Positions 12,003 to 22,982 of a DNA stretch of 64,000 nt are shown here, in pieces. The stretch covers positions 62,001-126,000 of the forward strand of contig JAACJM010000201.1 in NCBI GenBank assembly GCA_013368315.1, given 5' to 3'. A program made the position numbers and the translations under genes. A model generated the notes under the pieces. It was not told the origin of the DNA, made no database searches, and worked only from the letters and a program-made list of their open reading frames with translations. Every line of letters begins with the position of its first letter. Position 1 is the stretch's first letter. Source of the DNA: Tetrapyrgos nigripes. Its lineage: Eukaryota; Basidiomycota; Agaricomycetes; Agaricales; Campanellaceae.

Positions 12003-14308
12003 TGCCCCAGATGCAGCGAAAAAATACCTGTTGGCACATCCAGTGCCCTGAACATGTACAAAAATCATACTGGGAAGCAGAAATGTAATGAAAAGTGAAA
12101 AACAATGAAGAACAAGGCAAAGCAGTTGTCCCTACTTTCATTCATGAAGCCAAAGGCCAAACTGGTTCCAACCACTGTCCTGTGTCCTACACCAATCACT
12201 ATGGCTTCCCTCGATCCAGCTCCTGCTCAATACAACACAGGTTCCCCTCAGACACATGTCAATACACCCTCTCAAACCCCTCTGGTGCTTCCCCAATACC
12301 TAGAAAAGCTCAGAGACAACATACAACATTTATCAGCATCGGTACCAGAGGGTGATGATGAAAGCGCATTTTCAGGGTTCCTACATCTGGAAAGACTCTT
12401 TTCTCCCAATGTCCCTGGGAGTAGCATGTGGGAAGATGGTGTCAACAGAATAATGCACAAATTCCAGGGAATGACAGCTGTGGAGATGAAACCACTAGTG
12501 TGTTGGGGACCGAAAGGTGTAGAGGCATATTTCCGATTTGTCGTCTACTTTGCAGTGGACAGAGGGGTGGATCCTGCCTTGTTTGAGCCATGAACAGAGG
12601 TTCTGAATAAAGCTCTTCAGTCATTGTGAGTAAAATTAAAATTTCAGACTGAAGAAGTTGATACTAACCTAGTAACAGCCTAGACAACGATATAGAAGGT
12701 ACCTCATCCCTTGAAGATGACCACACCTTGCCTTGCCTACATTGCTGGAAAATGACCCGGATCCTAGTAGAACAGCAGATGTTGAAACTATTGACCTGAC
12801 AAATGACCTTGATCCAATATGTCAACTCACTGTATACTGCCAAGGATACGAGCTCATCTTTCTGAAAGGAAAATTCCCACACACTATTGCTGCCATAATC
12901 TACCATGGGTATACAGTGTCAGTGTGGACAACCAAATGATTTTGCAGTCACAGGAGTGCACCAATGATGTAGAGATGGAGGATATGACTTGTTTGGCCTG
13001 TCAAGGGTTGGGGAAAAGTGAACTCCTGGCACAGATCATAGAACGTTTCAATGTGATACATGAGAAGACAGAGTTTGCTTACCATGGTCATGACCAACTT
13101 GTTGAGAGGATACACTGCAAGGACCAACAGATCAACACACTCAAGCTGCAGGGCCTCAACAATAACTGACTGTTGCACAATCTTGGAAAAGCCTTGGACA
13201 ATCACAAACATTTTGTATGGGCTTTGAAGGATGGAAATGTTGAGAGAGTTGATCAGTTAATATGGATTGGGTTGAAGAGGAAGTTGGGCATACAAGGGCT
13301 TCTTGCTCTTTATGAAGCAGCAGTGGAGGGCACATACTACCCTAAATCCTATGAGGAGCATGAGCTTCACTTTGGGATATTATGCTGAAGGATGGGAGGG
13401 ATACAATTAGCAAGAATTGCTCACTGAGCCAAGGGTCTACCATCCATGACTACCCTTTGTGCCCATTCCACAATCATGACCCTACTGTCATCACCAGCAA
13501 AGCCCCAGATGTCGAATATTGAGCAAAACATAGATTTGGTCTTGGATTTGGACAAGCTGAAGTCCATGTTATTCATGTTGTTTTGATGTTTGATGAGCTG
13601 GCAGTGACAATCAGTCAAACTCTTTCCTCGGGATTTGCAGGGAGCATGGTGGTTTGGCAGGGCTGTCATTCAAGACAGTGAAGAACCTGGAGCAGCTGTA
13701 TGAGAGTTTGGAAAAAGAAGAGATCTACCATGCATGCGAGGTGAGTAAATGAATTGATGTACTTTTCCTCACAGCATTACTCACATCACCTTTATTCATC
13801 ACAGGCTACTGTTGGTGCAGTAGGCATTTTGACAGAGAATAGACAGTTCTACAATGGATGCCCCATATTTGCTTCTGGAACTTGCAGATGGGAGGCTGGA
13901 GAACAGCATGCTAAGGTCATCCAACTTGTATATGACACATTTTGCAAGAAATGTCCAAAGGCAAGAATCCGAATTGTCTCTCTCACCTCAGATGGTGAAC
14001 AACAATGGGGGAAGGCTCTTGACATCCTCATCTGTCTCAAAAACAACCTTTCAGACAACTCAAAAATCCATCCCTTACTTTCCACCCTCTGCTTTATGAA
14101 TCTTTGTGTGGGTGATGATGACATTACCTCAGACAAAGACTTTCACCATTGCTTGAAACACTGCCATGAAGCCCTTCTCTGAGCACAAGGACTCGATATC
14201 ATGGGTACCATCATTACTCCAAGCATCCTGCACAGTCATCTTCATGAAGCAGGTCATTCTGAATCTCACATGAACACAATTACATGACCAGATGATAAGC
14301 AGGATGTT
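12003..14308 (+). pseudogene. Transposase-like gene, N-terminal part
   Basis: Begins with a C-P-R-C ... H ... C zinc finger (CPRCSEKIPVG, then NHTGKQKC). Continues with KLRDNIQHLSASVPEGD, then VWALKDGNVERVDQLI and GTYYPKSYEEHE, and GAVGILTENRQFYNGCPIF, RIVSLTSDGEQQWGKAL, VGDDDITSDKDFHHCLKH and lastly PDDKQDV. Frame changes between these blocks are partly explained by introns (for example the GTGAGTAAAT donor near 13741), partly by real stops (TGA at 12096-12098 and 12591-12593, TGA near 14181). Not expected to make a working protein. Confidence 0.72.
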
Positions 14309-15523
14309 CTGTGTCAAGAATTTCATGCCCCATAGGATCCACTGCAGGGAGGTGTAGACATCTCAACTTCTGGTCCCATTCCAGATGCTTTGCCAATATA
14401 TTAGCAACTTCCACTGTTCCTGTTATGTGCTGCAGTAGCTGAAGTACATCCAGATTAGCATCATTTCCAACCATGGACCAGAGAATGCCAAATAACTGCT
14501 CCAAATGATCAGTGCTGAGGAGGCAAACCCAGAACTGACCCAGAGGAAGGTTTTGACTTTCTGCCCTCAACACGTGACGTCCCAATGGGGCTTCAATCAG
14601 CTGACCGAAAGCCTCCCGTGTGTTTTGTTTATTCATTCGTTGATTGTTCTTTCACCACCACCACCACCACTCACAAACGCCCTCCCCCCCTGGTCTTAGG
14701 CCTGCTCTCTCTATGCCTTGTAAGATAATCTATCACCATTGTCTCGCTTTTCCACTATCAGTTTGCTTCTATAGTGTCCTTCTGGTCTGTTTTGCTAACT
14801 TGCTCCTCTTTCAGGCTTATGTTGTGGTTCTTCCAGGGCTGGAGGCCCATTTTGTGCTTATGAGTTGAACAGGATAGGATAGTGTAGTTTAGTGTCTTTT
14901 GGACATGTTCAATGCGTCTTTTGGAGGTTTACAGTGTATATTCCCTTAGCATGTCCAAATGTATCATTTTTATGCTATTACATGGCATTTAAGAGCTTGT
15001 ATATCAGGTTGACTTTGCCTCACCATAGCTCTGAGGCTTCTGTAGTGAAACAACGCTCACAACTTCAACCAGAGGCCAAAAATATACAAACAAAAGCACC
15101 TCCAGAGGAAGAACAATGGAGCTCCAGGCTTGGCCTGTTGCCCATCAAAGGGCTTGCCTTTTGGACCATGGGAACATCATGTGTTGAGGGCAAAAAGTGC
15201 CCAAGTCCCAGAGGATCATCCACAATTGCCTTCGCTATGCAAAACAGCACGTTCTTGATCATGATTTGCAGGTCTTGGTATAGGAGGGTTGGAAGGAATT
15301 TTTTTCCAGTACAACAATAAAGGACGAGTAGGAGATGTGATGCAGCAGACAAGTGTTCTAATTGCTCTGAGAGTGAAAGATCAATACAGATGTATGGGAA
15401 AAGAATGTAATTGTAGAAAAGTGTTCCTATTAACCTGAGCACCTTCTGCTCTTCAAGAAAATATGGAGTGTCTTCAGAGACCTCTGGCAGACCTTGCACA
15501 TCACGGAGAAGCTGATATGCCAC
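14309..15523 (-). pseudogene. Transposase-like gene, inverted middle part
   Basis: Read on the minus strand from 15523: VAYQLLRDVQGLP, LFYNYILFPYICIDLSLSEQ, HLSAASHLLLVLYCC, MIKNVLFCIAKAIVDDPLG, then after the nested element QFWVCLLSTDHLEQLFGILW, MVGNDANLDVLQLL, and WDQKLRCLHLPAVDP. These are the family blocks that should follow PDDKQDV. Joining + ...GGATGTT (ends 14308) to the reverse complement starting GTGGCATATC, and the far end CTTGACACAG to AAGCCATTGAC at 15524, keeps the reading frame across both junctions. Confidence 0.8.
14548..15206. mobile_element. Nested TIR element (659 bp) with 9-bp target duplication
   Basis: Flanked by direct repeats CCCAGAGGA at 14539-14547 and 15207-15215. 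The left end carries TGCCCTCAACACGTGACGT and the reverse complement of the right end TGCCCTCAACACATGATGT, i.e. clear terminal inverted repeats, with about ten less similar outer bases. Removing the element plus one repeat copy joins VDDPLG to QFWVCLL in frame, as in the family. A 9-bp duplication with TIRs suggests a non-autonomous Mutator-like element; an 8-bp (hAT) reading is possible. It contains a CACCACCACC stretch and a GGATAGGATAG stretch (near 14871) like LINE tails, but no coding region. Confidence 0.8.
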
Positions 15524-15708
15524 AAGCCATTGACCACATCTCACCTGCTACTTGGTGTGGAGACATTTGTGTCTGTCAGGTTACATTATTGACCTGCTGG
15601 ACAGCTGGGTGTTCTTGAGTTCTTGGAGATTTTCCAGAGCTTCAGGATCTATTTGATGATGTTGAGTGGGACATTTATATTGTCATTAGCCTGACAGAAA
15701 GAAGATAG
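15524..15708 (+). pseudogene. Transposase-like gene, C-terminal part
   Basis: Plus strand: AIDHISPATWCGDICV, VTLLTCWTAGCS, a stop, then ELQDLFDDVEWDIYIV and a stop at 15706-15708. The DHI-P-W-GD block is the family's C-terminal signature and follows naturally from the end of the inverted segment. Confidence 0.65.
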
Positions 15709-18689
15709 ATAGAGTGAGTGAATGTCAGTTACCAAAATGCAAAGCATAACTCACCGGTGGTTTGTACTATGTAGAAACAAACTGTGACAGCTGCCCTTGG
15801 GAATTATGTGAGTGACGGAGTAGTAATAAGACACAAGAAACACTGCTTAACTCGATTGGTAGAAGTGTGGATGTGTATGAGGCTTGATGCAGAGTGCACA
15901 ACATAGTCAGCCTTGTGACAGAAGATAATGCACAGTAGTTCATATCTTAACCCGCCATGTGCTGCTCGCCTCTCCAATACTCAGCTTCACCTTAGAGTCC
16001 TCCCCAGTCATCCTACATGTCTTCATCATTGCTGTCACCACTGATGGTCAGACTTGAATGCTTGACTGCATGGGGCACACTTGGGTCAACACTTTGGTTG
16101 TTTCAGCCTAGACGAGTGTCTGGTTTCAGTTTAGGATTTTTTTTGGCAACCAACAGGAGTAATAGGAGCATAGTGGAAGAGGACAATGGATATCAGAGAG
16201 GACCTGACAGTAATGTTGTGAGGAGAGAGAAAGAGAAGTCAATGAGTGGCAAGTCAGATGATGTGTCACCAAAATCTGTCAGAGTTTAAATCAACTTCAC
16301 CTTTTTTCAACAACTTAGCACAAACACATTTACTCTATGATGGAGGTCCCCCAGCATCCAAGATCCCTATTGCCACAGGGGTTCACCCATGGCAATGTTT
16401 GTCCTATTCCTGTGATGCTGATTGATGGTTCAAGTTGTCCTTCACATTTCATCAAACAGTGGCTTTGAAGTTGTTGTTTCTACCTAGATCGCCACAAAAA
16501 AGGGAAACTCCTTATGAGGGCTTATAAGGCAAATGAAATGACCAAAACTCAAAGCAATACACCATTAATATCTTGATCAGTAAATCAGCAGCCACTTTGG
16601 TACAAGGTCAGACAATACATAAGATAACTTTCACATTGAGAATAATGTCTTGACTAATACAGAAGAATTTACCTTTATACAATACAGTCATGAGGAAAAC
16701 ATTGAAGAAAACAATCTGTCTTTACATTACAGCCTGTACAATGTCCAAAATATGAAATAATGTTTAAGAAGGTACTCACAATCATACTACCACCCACTTT
16801 GATATATGCTCCAACATTCCAGTAAGTAATGCAAAGTCTCAAAAGAAATTCCCACTGTAAAAGGTCCAAAATATATTTCCAGTCGTGGAAGGCCAAAAAT
16901 ATATCTCAAAGCCCATAAGGACCATGACATTGTTCAAGCTCAATAGTCCCACTCATATGTCAATAATTAGATATAAAAACTTTGTTATCTCATTAATACA
17001 GTACAAAGTATCTTACACTAATGAAGATAAAGATGCACAAAGAGAAAGAGAACAAAAAATAAGGCCAACGGAGAAGCAAAAAGGGTCATGAGTCACTAGT
17101 GGATATCAATGTGGCAAACATAAAAAAAGAAATGAACAACGAAAACAAGGCTGAAGCCAATGCATCAGCAGTCTGACTCCAGGACCATAAAGGAGAGAAG
17201 AAAAAAGTGGAAGGCAGAGACACCCACCCAGAGCCAAAATCAATGCATGGACGCACTGCAAAACACTCACACTACCATAGTCTGTGCCCAGCCCTAACAG
17301 CAATGCGAAGGACAGACCCCAACGCAAAAAGTAGGTCAAGGGAGGAAGAGAAAAAGGAACTGAAAGGAAATTAACAGAATGAAGAAAGAAAACAAGAATG
17401 AAGACAGAAACACACAGTCCTAGGGTTAGGACAAACGAAAAAAAACAGAGATGCAAAGCCTAGCCTTAAGGCTTGCAGCCCAAACCCAAACAATCCCACT
17501 ACAACATCCACAGCATTTTCATCTCTCATAGACAACAAAGACAATGCAGAGCCACATGTGTGCCTTGCTACATCACAGTCCAAGCTGATAGACTGACCAA
17601 CAGAAGTTGCCCTGAGATTACGGTGACACAGCATATATGGGCAGTCAACATTGTCCTCCATGCAGCAGTCCAAACAGCATGAGAAACAGAAAAGTGAATG
17701 GGAAAAAATACAACAAAGGCTGCCTGACTGTTGACCAACGGACAGATAATTGACTGGGGAAGGCAGCTGCAGGTGGTTAAGGAGAGGTGCAGGCAGATGC
17801 GTGTTTTGATGGTTAAGGTTGATGGGCACTTAGTGCCCATAGGTCAGAAAAGGGATATAAGGTTGAACGAAATGTCAACAAGGGCATGGCGAGTGAGTAA
17901 GAGGACGCACTCGATACAAGTAAGCAGGGAACAGGGATCGCCGTAGTCAATAGAGCATGGTCAATGCTGTAGAGTGCATGAGTCAATGTCCAAAGGCAAA
18001 GTAAAGGCAGGAACGAAACAAATATGCCATTGCCTTTGGTGGTGACAGAAAACCAAAAACGTGTATGAAGAAGATACAACTCACCAGCACGATGAACTGC
18101 CACCCCTCGCCTGCCTTCTCCTTCTCCAAACTTCATGGGTGATGGCTAAACGACCTCTTGCGTGATGTCTACTGTAGCGGGCATTAAATCCAGAAGCAGC
18201 AGGGAGTTAGATAGAGAAGACAAGTAGAACTCACCATAATAAGTGTATTACGTGCTCAGAGTGAAAGGCAGCCACTGGGCAAGCTGTTGTGGGTTAATTG
18301 GAAGTGAGAGGAACAATACGAGCCACAGGTAGTGTGACCAGAGGAGCCGTGTGTCGATCGGACACCTCGTCGAGAAGACAGAGGACGAGAAGTGTTGCGA
18401 TGAGGGCGTGCAGGTATAGATGGTGGTGGTAGAGAGTTAAGAGGGAAAAACCAGACACGTTGGCATTTGACCATGTTTTGTTTGCCAAAGGCTTCTGGCA
18501 AACAAACAATGACGTCGCCCAACTGTTTCTGCTGCCCCAAGGTCAGGGCTGCATACTGCACAGTAGACTCCTGGGGCCAACAACGACGATGTGGAGCAAA
18601 GAAGGTATGTACGTGTCCTGTAATTTATATGTGAACCTCTAATACAGTACTATCTATAGCTTATTGCATCCGGTTTGCGTTCAGTGACT
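15709..18689. other. Repeat-derived region without supported genes
   Basis: About 3 kb of AT-rich and pyrimidine/purine-biased sequence. Frames at 16017-16289 (plus), 17106-17456 and 17371-17829 (minus) are compositionally biased and lack recognisable motifs. Probably old transposon material continuing from the element at 12.0-15.7 kb. Confidence 0.5.
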
Positions 18690-20167
18690 TAGGGCTCCTG
18701 GCAGATCGGATTTGACTTGGATGTGGATGGCATCCAACAATCCGCTGGATAGTAGCCACCTGTGCTGTGTTGTAATACTGAGCCTGTTTCTACACTTTTT
18801 TGATTCTTTTAGTGTAATTTTGTCTATTACTATGCTTTGATGTACAGTACTTATGGTAATTACTGAATTTCTCAAGTACAGTTTTTTTGGCTTCTAAACC
18901 AGAGAGGTTCTCACACCAACCAGACCATTGTTTTTGGTCCATATCCTGTTGTTCGAAAGCACACGTTGCTTGTGGAGATACAAAAACCAAGAATGATATA
19001 TATAGTATCTCGGGCAAGCCCCAACAACCTTTGGACAACACCTTCCCATGCCATTAATCCATCTGCAGATAGTCCTCAGATTAGCATCAGTGGGATGTGC
19101 CAGGTTAAAATCCTGAACTCACATGTCACAAATCTGATACCTCAGTCTCGGCCAACTTCATCCTGGTTGCGCCATTAGCATCTCTAGGTATTTTCCCCCC
19201 TCTCCACCTGCTTTGTGAGGCTTTCTGATGATAATGAAGGAGGCTAGGTAGGCTAGGTGGTTCAAATTAACCTCGTTTTGCAGCGAACCTTGCTGGTCCT
19301 GTCAGTTTCCCATGCCCCTATCTTAACAAGAAAAGGCAACTCACATGGAAGCAGGCTGCCAAAGTTGCTCCATTTCAGAAATTTCTGCTTTACTTTCCAT
19401 ATCTTGAGCTTGCAGAAACATTTGAAGCTGCTCTGCACCTATGAGTGGAGTCTGTGATGTGATAATGTTACCACAGTAGACTAAGCCAAGGCAAGTTCTG
19501 AGATCTTTCCCACAATGCCATGAACCTTCGCCCTCAACCAAAACAAGGTTGTTCTGGCAACCCAAACTGAAATCAAGGTTCTCCAGCACCATTATTTGCA
19601 CACTTCATGCCAGCAGAGTAGAAAAATGAGGAAAAATAAGCATATGTACGCGTAAAAACATGCCAACTTGATAGGGGCTTGGGCCTAGAGAAACTCAGCA
19701 GCGAAGATTACCATTGTTCACCACTTGCTTCAGCGCATCAGTTCTAGATGAAATAGCACTTATGCCTGTTCAGGGGACTCTTCAAATAATATTCTCCTTG
19801 TAGTCTAGTACCATGAATAATTCACATGAAAAATATAGATTTCATTGGGTTTTTGGAAGGAATGATGTGCTTTTTAAAGCTCTCTGGAGGGTCCTTTCTG
19901 ACAATATATCTCTAAATATCCAGCAGAAGACAAGTAGAGGCATTGCAGAATCAGACAAAAGGTCTACAGGATATAGCTGAGCAGACCGAGGTGTCAGATT
20001 TACAAAGCACAAGTACAGGATTTAAGCTGGCACATCCCACTGATGCTACTTGGATTGGTCACATGGTATCTGTTGGATATTGAGCTCTCAGAGAAGCCAT
20101 CCACTATCTGAATCTGAGTGGCTATTGCTCAGATGCTCGGATGCCATCTGATCCGCCAGGAGCCCTA
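18690..20167. mobile_element. hAT-like element with long inverted arms (non-autonomous or decayed)
   Basis: Left end TAGGGCTCCTGGC at 18690; the right end is its reverse complement, finishing CCCTA at 20167. Subterminal blocks match in inverted orientation: GGATGGCATCC with GTAGCCAC near 18727-18762 against GTGGCTATTG with GGATGCCATC near 20118-20148, and AGCATCAGTGGGATGTGCCA at 19083 against its complement at 20028-20047, continuing to ATCTGATACCTCAGTC versus GACCGAGGTGTCAGAT (19983-19998). The left arm is longer, suggesting an insertion between 18765 and 19060. YAGGG ends suggest hAT, but no 8-bp target duplication is seen. No transposase frame is recognisable inside. Confidence 0.68.
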
Positions 20168-22982
20168 GTTTGCATTATCATCATTGCTGCTATTATATTA
20201 CTGGGGTAAGGGGCCACTGCTTCGCATGGCAAGTTACGAGGCCCTCCCATATCAATACCAAAATTTCATTCATATGTCATTAACTACTACACAGCAGCTA
20301 CTAACCAAGTAAGTAGTATGAGTAAAATGCTGCAAAATAAAGATGTGCATCATGATGAAGAAAACTAAAGAAAAGAAGGAGAAAACTGAGACCAATGTCC
20401 AACAATTAACCACATGCCGCAAAGAAAACCAACACCAACATCAATGTCAATGCCTGACACCCAAAATCCCATGCAAATGCCAGGTGAAGACTAGGATGTT
20501 GGATTTCATATTTTGATGGTGAGCTCGGAAGCTCGTAGATTTTAGTTATATGTTTGCCGTAGATAAGTATGTTGCCCCAATTTTTGTAGTATTTAGTACA
20601 TTGTATTGGATGTTTCTGCATCTGATTGTCCTTGCTTCTCACCGTCATCTAGCAGGACAAACATTGGATAAGTATTACTTCAAAAAATCAAGGCTAGATT
20701 CACTGGTATGCTATTGATACAAATTGAAAGAATTAAGTTGTCATTGTGAGCTAGACTCATGTATACAAGTCAAGTACTTTGACAAAGAATGAAAGGGGTG
20801 TAGACCAACACTGCGCATGGCAAACTGAAATAGTCTACTTAGTACTCAAGCCCATGATCAGGCATTGCAGGGATCAAAAGAGGGAAACACTCTTTTGGAA
20901 GGTCATTTGATGGATGAGGAGAGGTGTTTGGAAAGGATAGATAAGATAAATGAGGCGGAACAATTTGACTTTGAGGTGCTGACAGCAGTAACCATTTCAG
21001 TGTCCTACTCTATTTTGTAGCTCATATGAACTTAAAAGGAAGCAAAAATGATTTCTGAGAAAGTTCATTCCCAAGATAATCTTTTGTTCTGTTAAGGGCT
21101 ATATACAAGTTGATTCTGGGCAAGCATTAAGATTATTTTGGACCTTTTGTGCTATTATGGTCATTTTAAGACTCAAAACTATTGTGTATAGATTGTACTC
21201 TCAGACATGGTTCCAATAGGAAATTAATGTTTTAATGAGTGAATTTAGTAGGTTCATTCTAGCTGCCTTGAGTAAGCTCAACCTTATGTATCCTTATTCT
21301 TACTTTGTACCTTGGCAGTGACACAAAACCCTTTTATTCATTATAATGACTTCAAAATTATTGTGCTATCATTATTCTACCTAGCAAGGCCTTGAAAATT
21401 ATTTCTGAGTGATTATACTGCCTTGTTAGCCACTCAAAACAATTGTATGAACAAATAAGTTGGAATGTTATTTTATGTGCCTTGTTAGGAGGTATAAGGC
21501 AATGGATATAATTTTGATACCCTTGTAAGTGAGTTATAATCAAGTATTACTCTGTTCCCAGTTATCTGCCTCAAAAGTTTTCAGCCATTTTTCTGGCGAT
21601 GACAACGCCGCCAACCAACCGCCAACGTGTACAGCAAGCAACCTTAGCCGGTCCACTCTTGGACAAGCCCGAGTTCAAATGACGTCACATCGTTTTTGGG
21701 AATCTCAGAATATGGCTACTAGTAATACTACACTCAGATTAGGAAACAGAAATTACAACTATGTGCAGAACTCCTTACCTACAGTCTGAGGCTATGAGTT
21801 TGGCGAAGAACATCCGGAGGGTCCCCGGTCTACTAGTCTGGATGCACAGAGAAGGGAGCGAAGGAATGATCAGAAGACAGAAAACAGTGCCCATGGTTCT
21901 CATATCAATATCGTTGTCTGGTGCTTGAGGACATACAACGTCCTCGGCCGAGCTTCGCCATGGCAAAGTGTCTGACTTACAAGCTATGACATAGGAAACC
22001 ATGGGCCGGGTCCTGGTCCATGACCAGGCACCAACACTGCCCAACAGCGACCACTCATGCATATCTGCGCTTTCGCGCCACTTTCAAAACTAACCCATCG
22101 CACTCACTCGCCATGGCCGAAACCAAACGAAAATATACAAAAACTTCCATCCCGAAAGAGATCTGATTGGTGATACAGGAACGAGACTAAGAGACTGGAG
22201 ACTGAGACTATGAGAACAACATGGACGGGGAGAAAACTAGGGAGAGTGATAGACAGAGAGAGGGAGAGAGGAGAGAGTATATCGACGAGATGGATGACGA
22301 GGAGATAACGAAGAAAAGAGAAAAGAAAAAAGAGACAAGAGACAAGACCAGAGGCAAAAGAGCAAAGAGAAACTGTAACGGTGGTGGCAACAGTGACGAT
22401 GATGGTAATGATGGCGACAAAAGACGAAAGCAATATATCCACAAGCACTAGTAGTAGAGGTGGTTCAAGATCAAGACAAGATATCGGTACTAACAAAATT
22501 ATAGAAGAGCAGAATGTATGTAAATGTACACATCTTACGGGCAAGGAAAGGAACAAATAATCAAACAAGCAAACCAAGGCGGGCACAAGAGGAAACAGGG
22601 CTGGCCTTCTGACGATCAAGATCAGCTGCAGCAGCCCAAGATGACAAGAGCAATGGGATATGCAAGGAAATGGTAGAAGATAAGATATAGCACGAAGAAG
22701 TGTAAACATCGAGAGGGGAACGGAAGGATTTCGGCTTTACAAGTGGTGTTCTAGTACTGGTACGGGAATATATGAGGAGAAGGTATCACTACCCAAAGCG
22801 GGTTGTTTTTCAAAGATAAATAGACAAAACGGTCGGGCAAGCAGAAAGAAGAAAAGACAAAACAAGGATAGCGGGAAATAAAAAGACAAACGGGAAAAGC
22901 TGTGATTAACCGACCGTAAATGTTCCATCCACGCCTCGATGCACAATGGTTTTCCTGCATACGACTGCTGACCCAAAAACAA
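20168..22982. other. Repeat-derived region and 3' flank of the Flo8-like gene
   Basis: 20.2-21.5 kb is AT-rich and without genes. 22210-22350 is a purine-rich (GA/GGA) tract on the plus strand; the long minus-strand frame opposite it (22104-22709) is only its low-complexity translation. A minus-strand frame at 21775-22062 has no supporting homology. The last few hundred bases are probably the 3' untranslated region of the next gene. Confidence 0.5.

Larger units (their letters stand above)
12003..15708 (+). mobile_element. Decayed transposase-like element with an internal inversion
   Basis: Coding remains of a repetitive agaricomycete protein family that I know from many mushroom genomes (possibly filed under DUF6589; the name is uncertain). 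The order of family motifs is zinc finger, coiled part, central domain with GDDDIT, LSLSEQL, MIKNVLFCIAK, LLSTDHLEQLFG, MVGNDANLD, and finally a PATWCGD segment. Here the parts before PDDKQDV (12003-14308) and after IDHISP (15524-15708) are on the plus strand, while everything between (14309-15523) is on the minus strand. Flipping that segment gives the family order back. In-frame stops such as TGA at 12096 and 12591 show decay. Outer ends and target duplication of the element were not identified. Confidence 0.75.

Noticed and set aside
17106..17829. Hydrophobic minus-strand frames in the repeat island
   Set aside because: Leu/Phe/Cys-rich because of pyrimidine-rich DNA; no start context, introns or family motif.
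21775..22062. 95-residue minus-strand frame as a small gene
   Set aside because: No homology, splice signals or composition argument beyond length.
22104..22709. 201-residue minus-strand frame
   Set aside because: Opposite a GA-rich purine tract; composition is Leu/Ser/Phe-biased low complexity with no motif.
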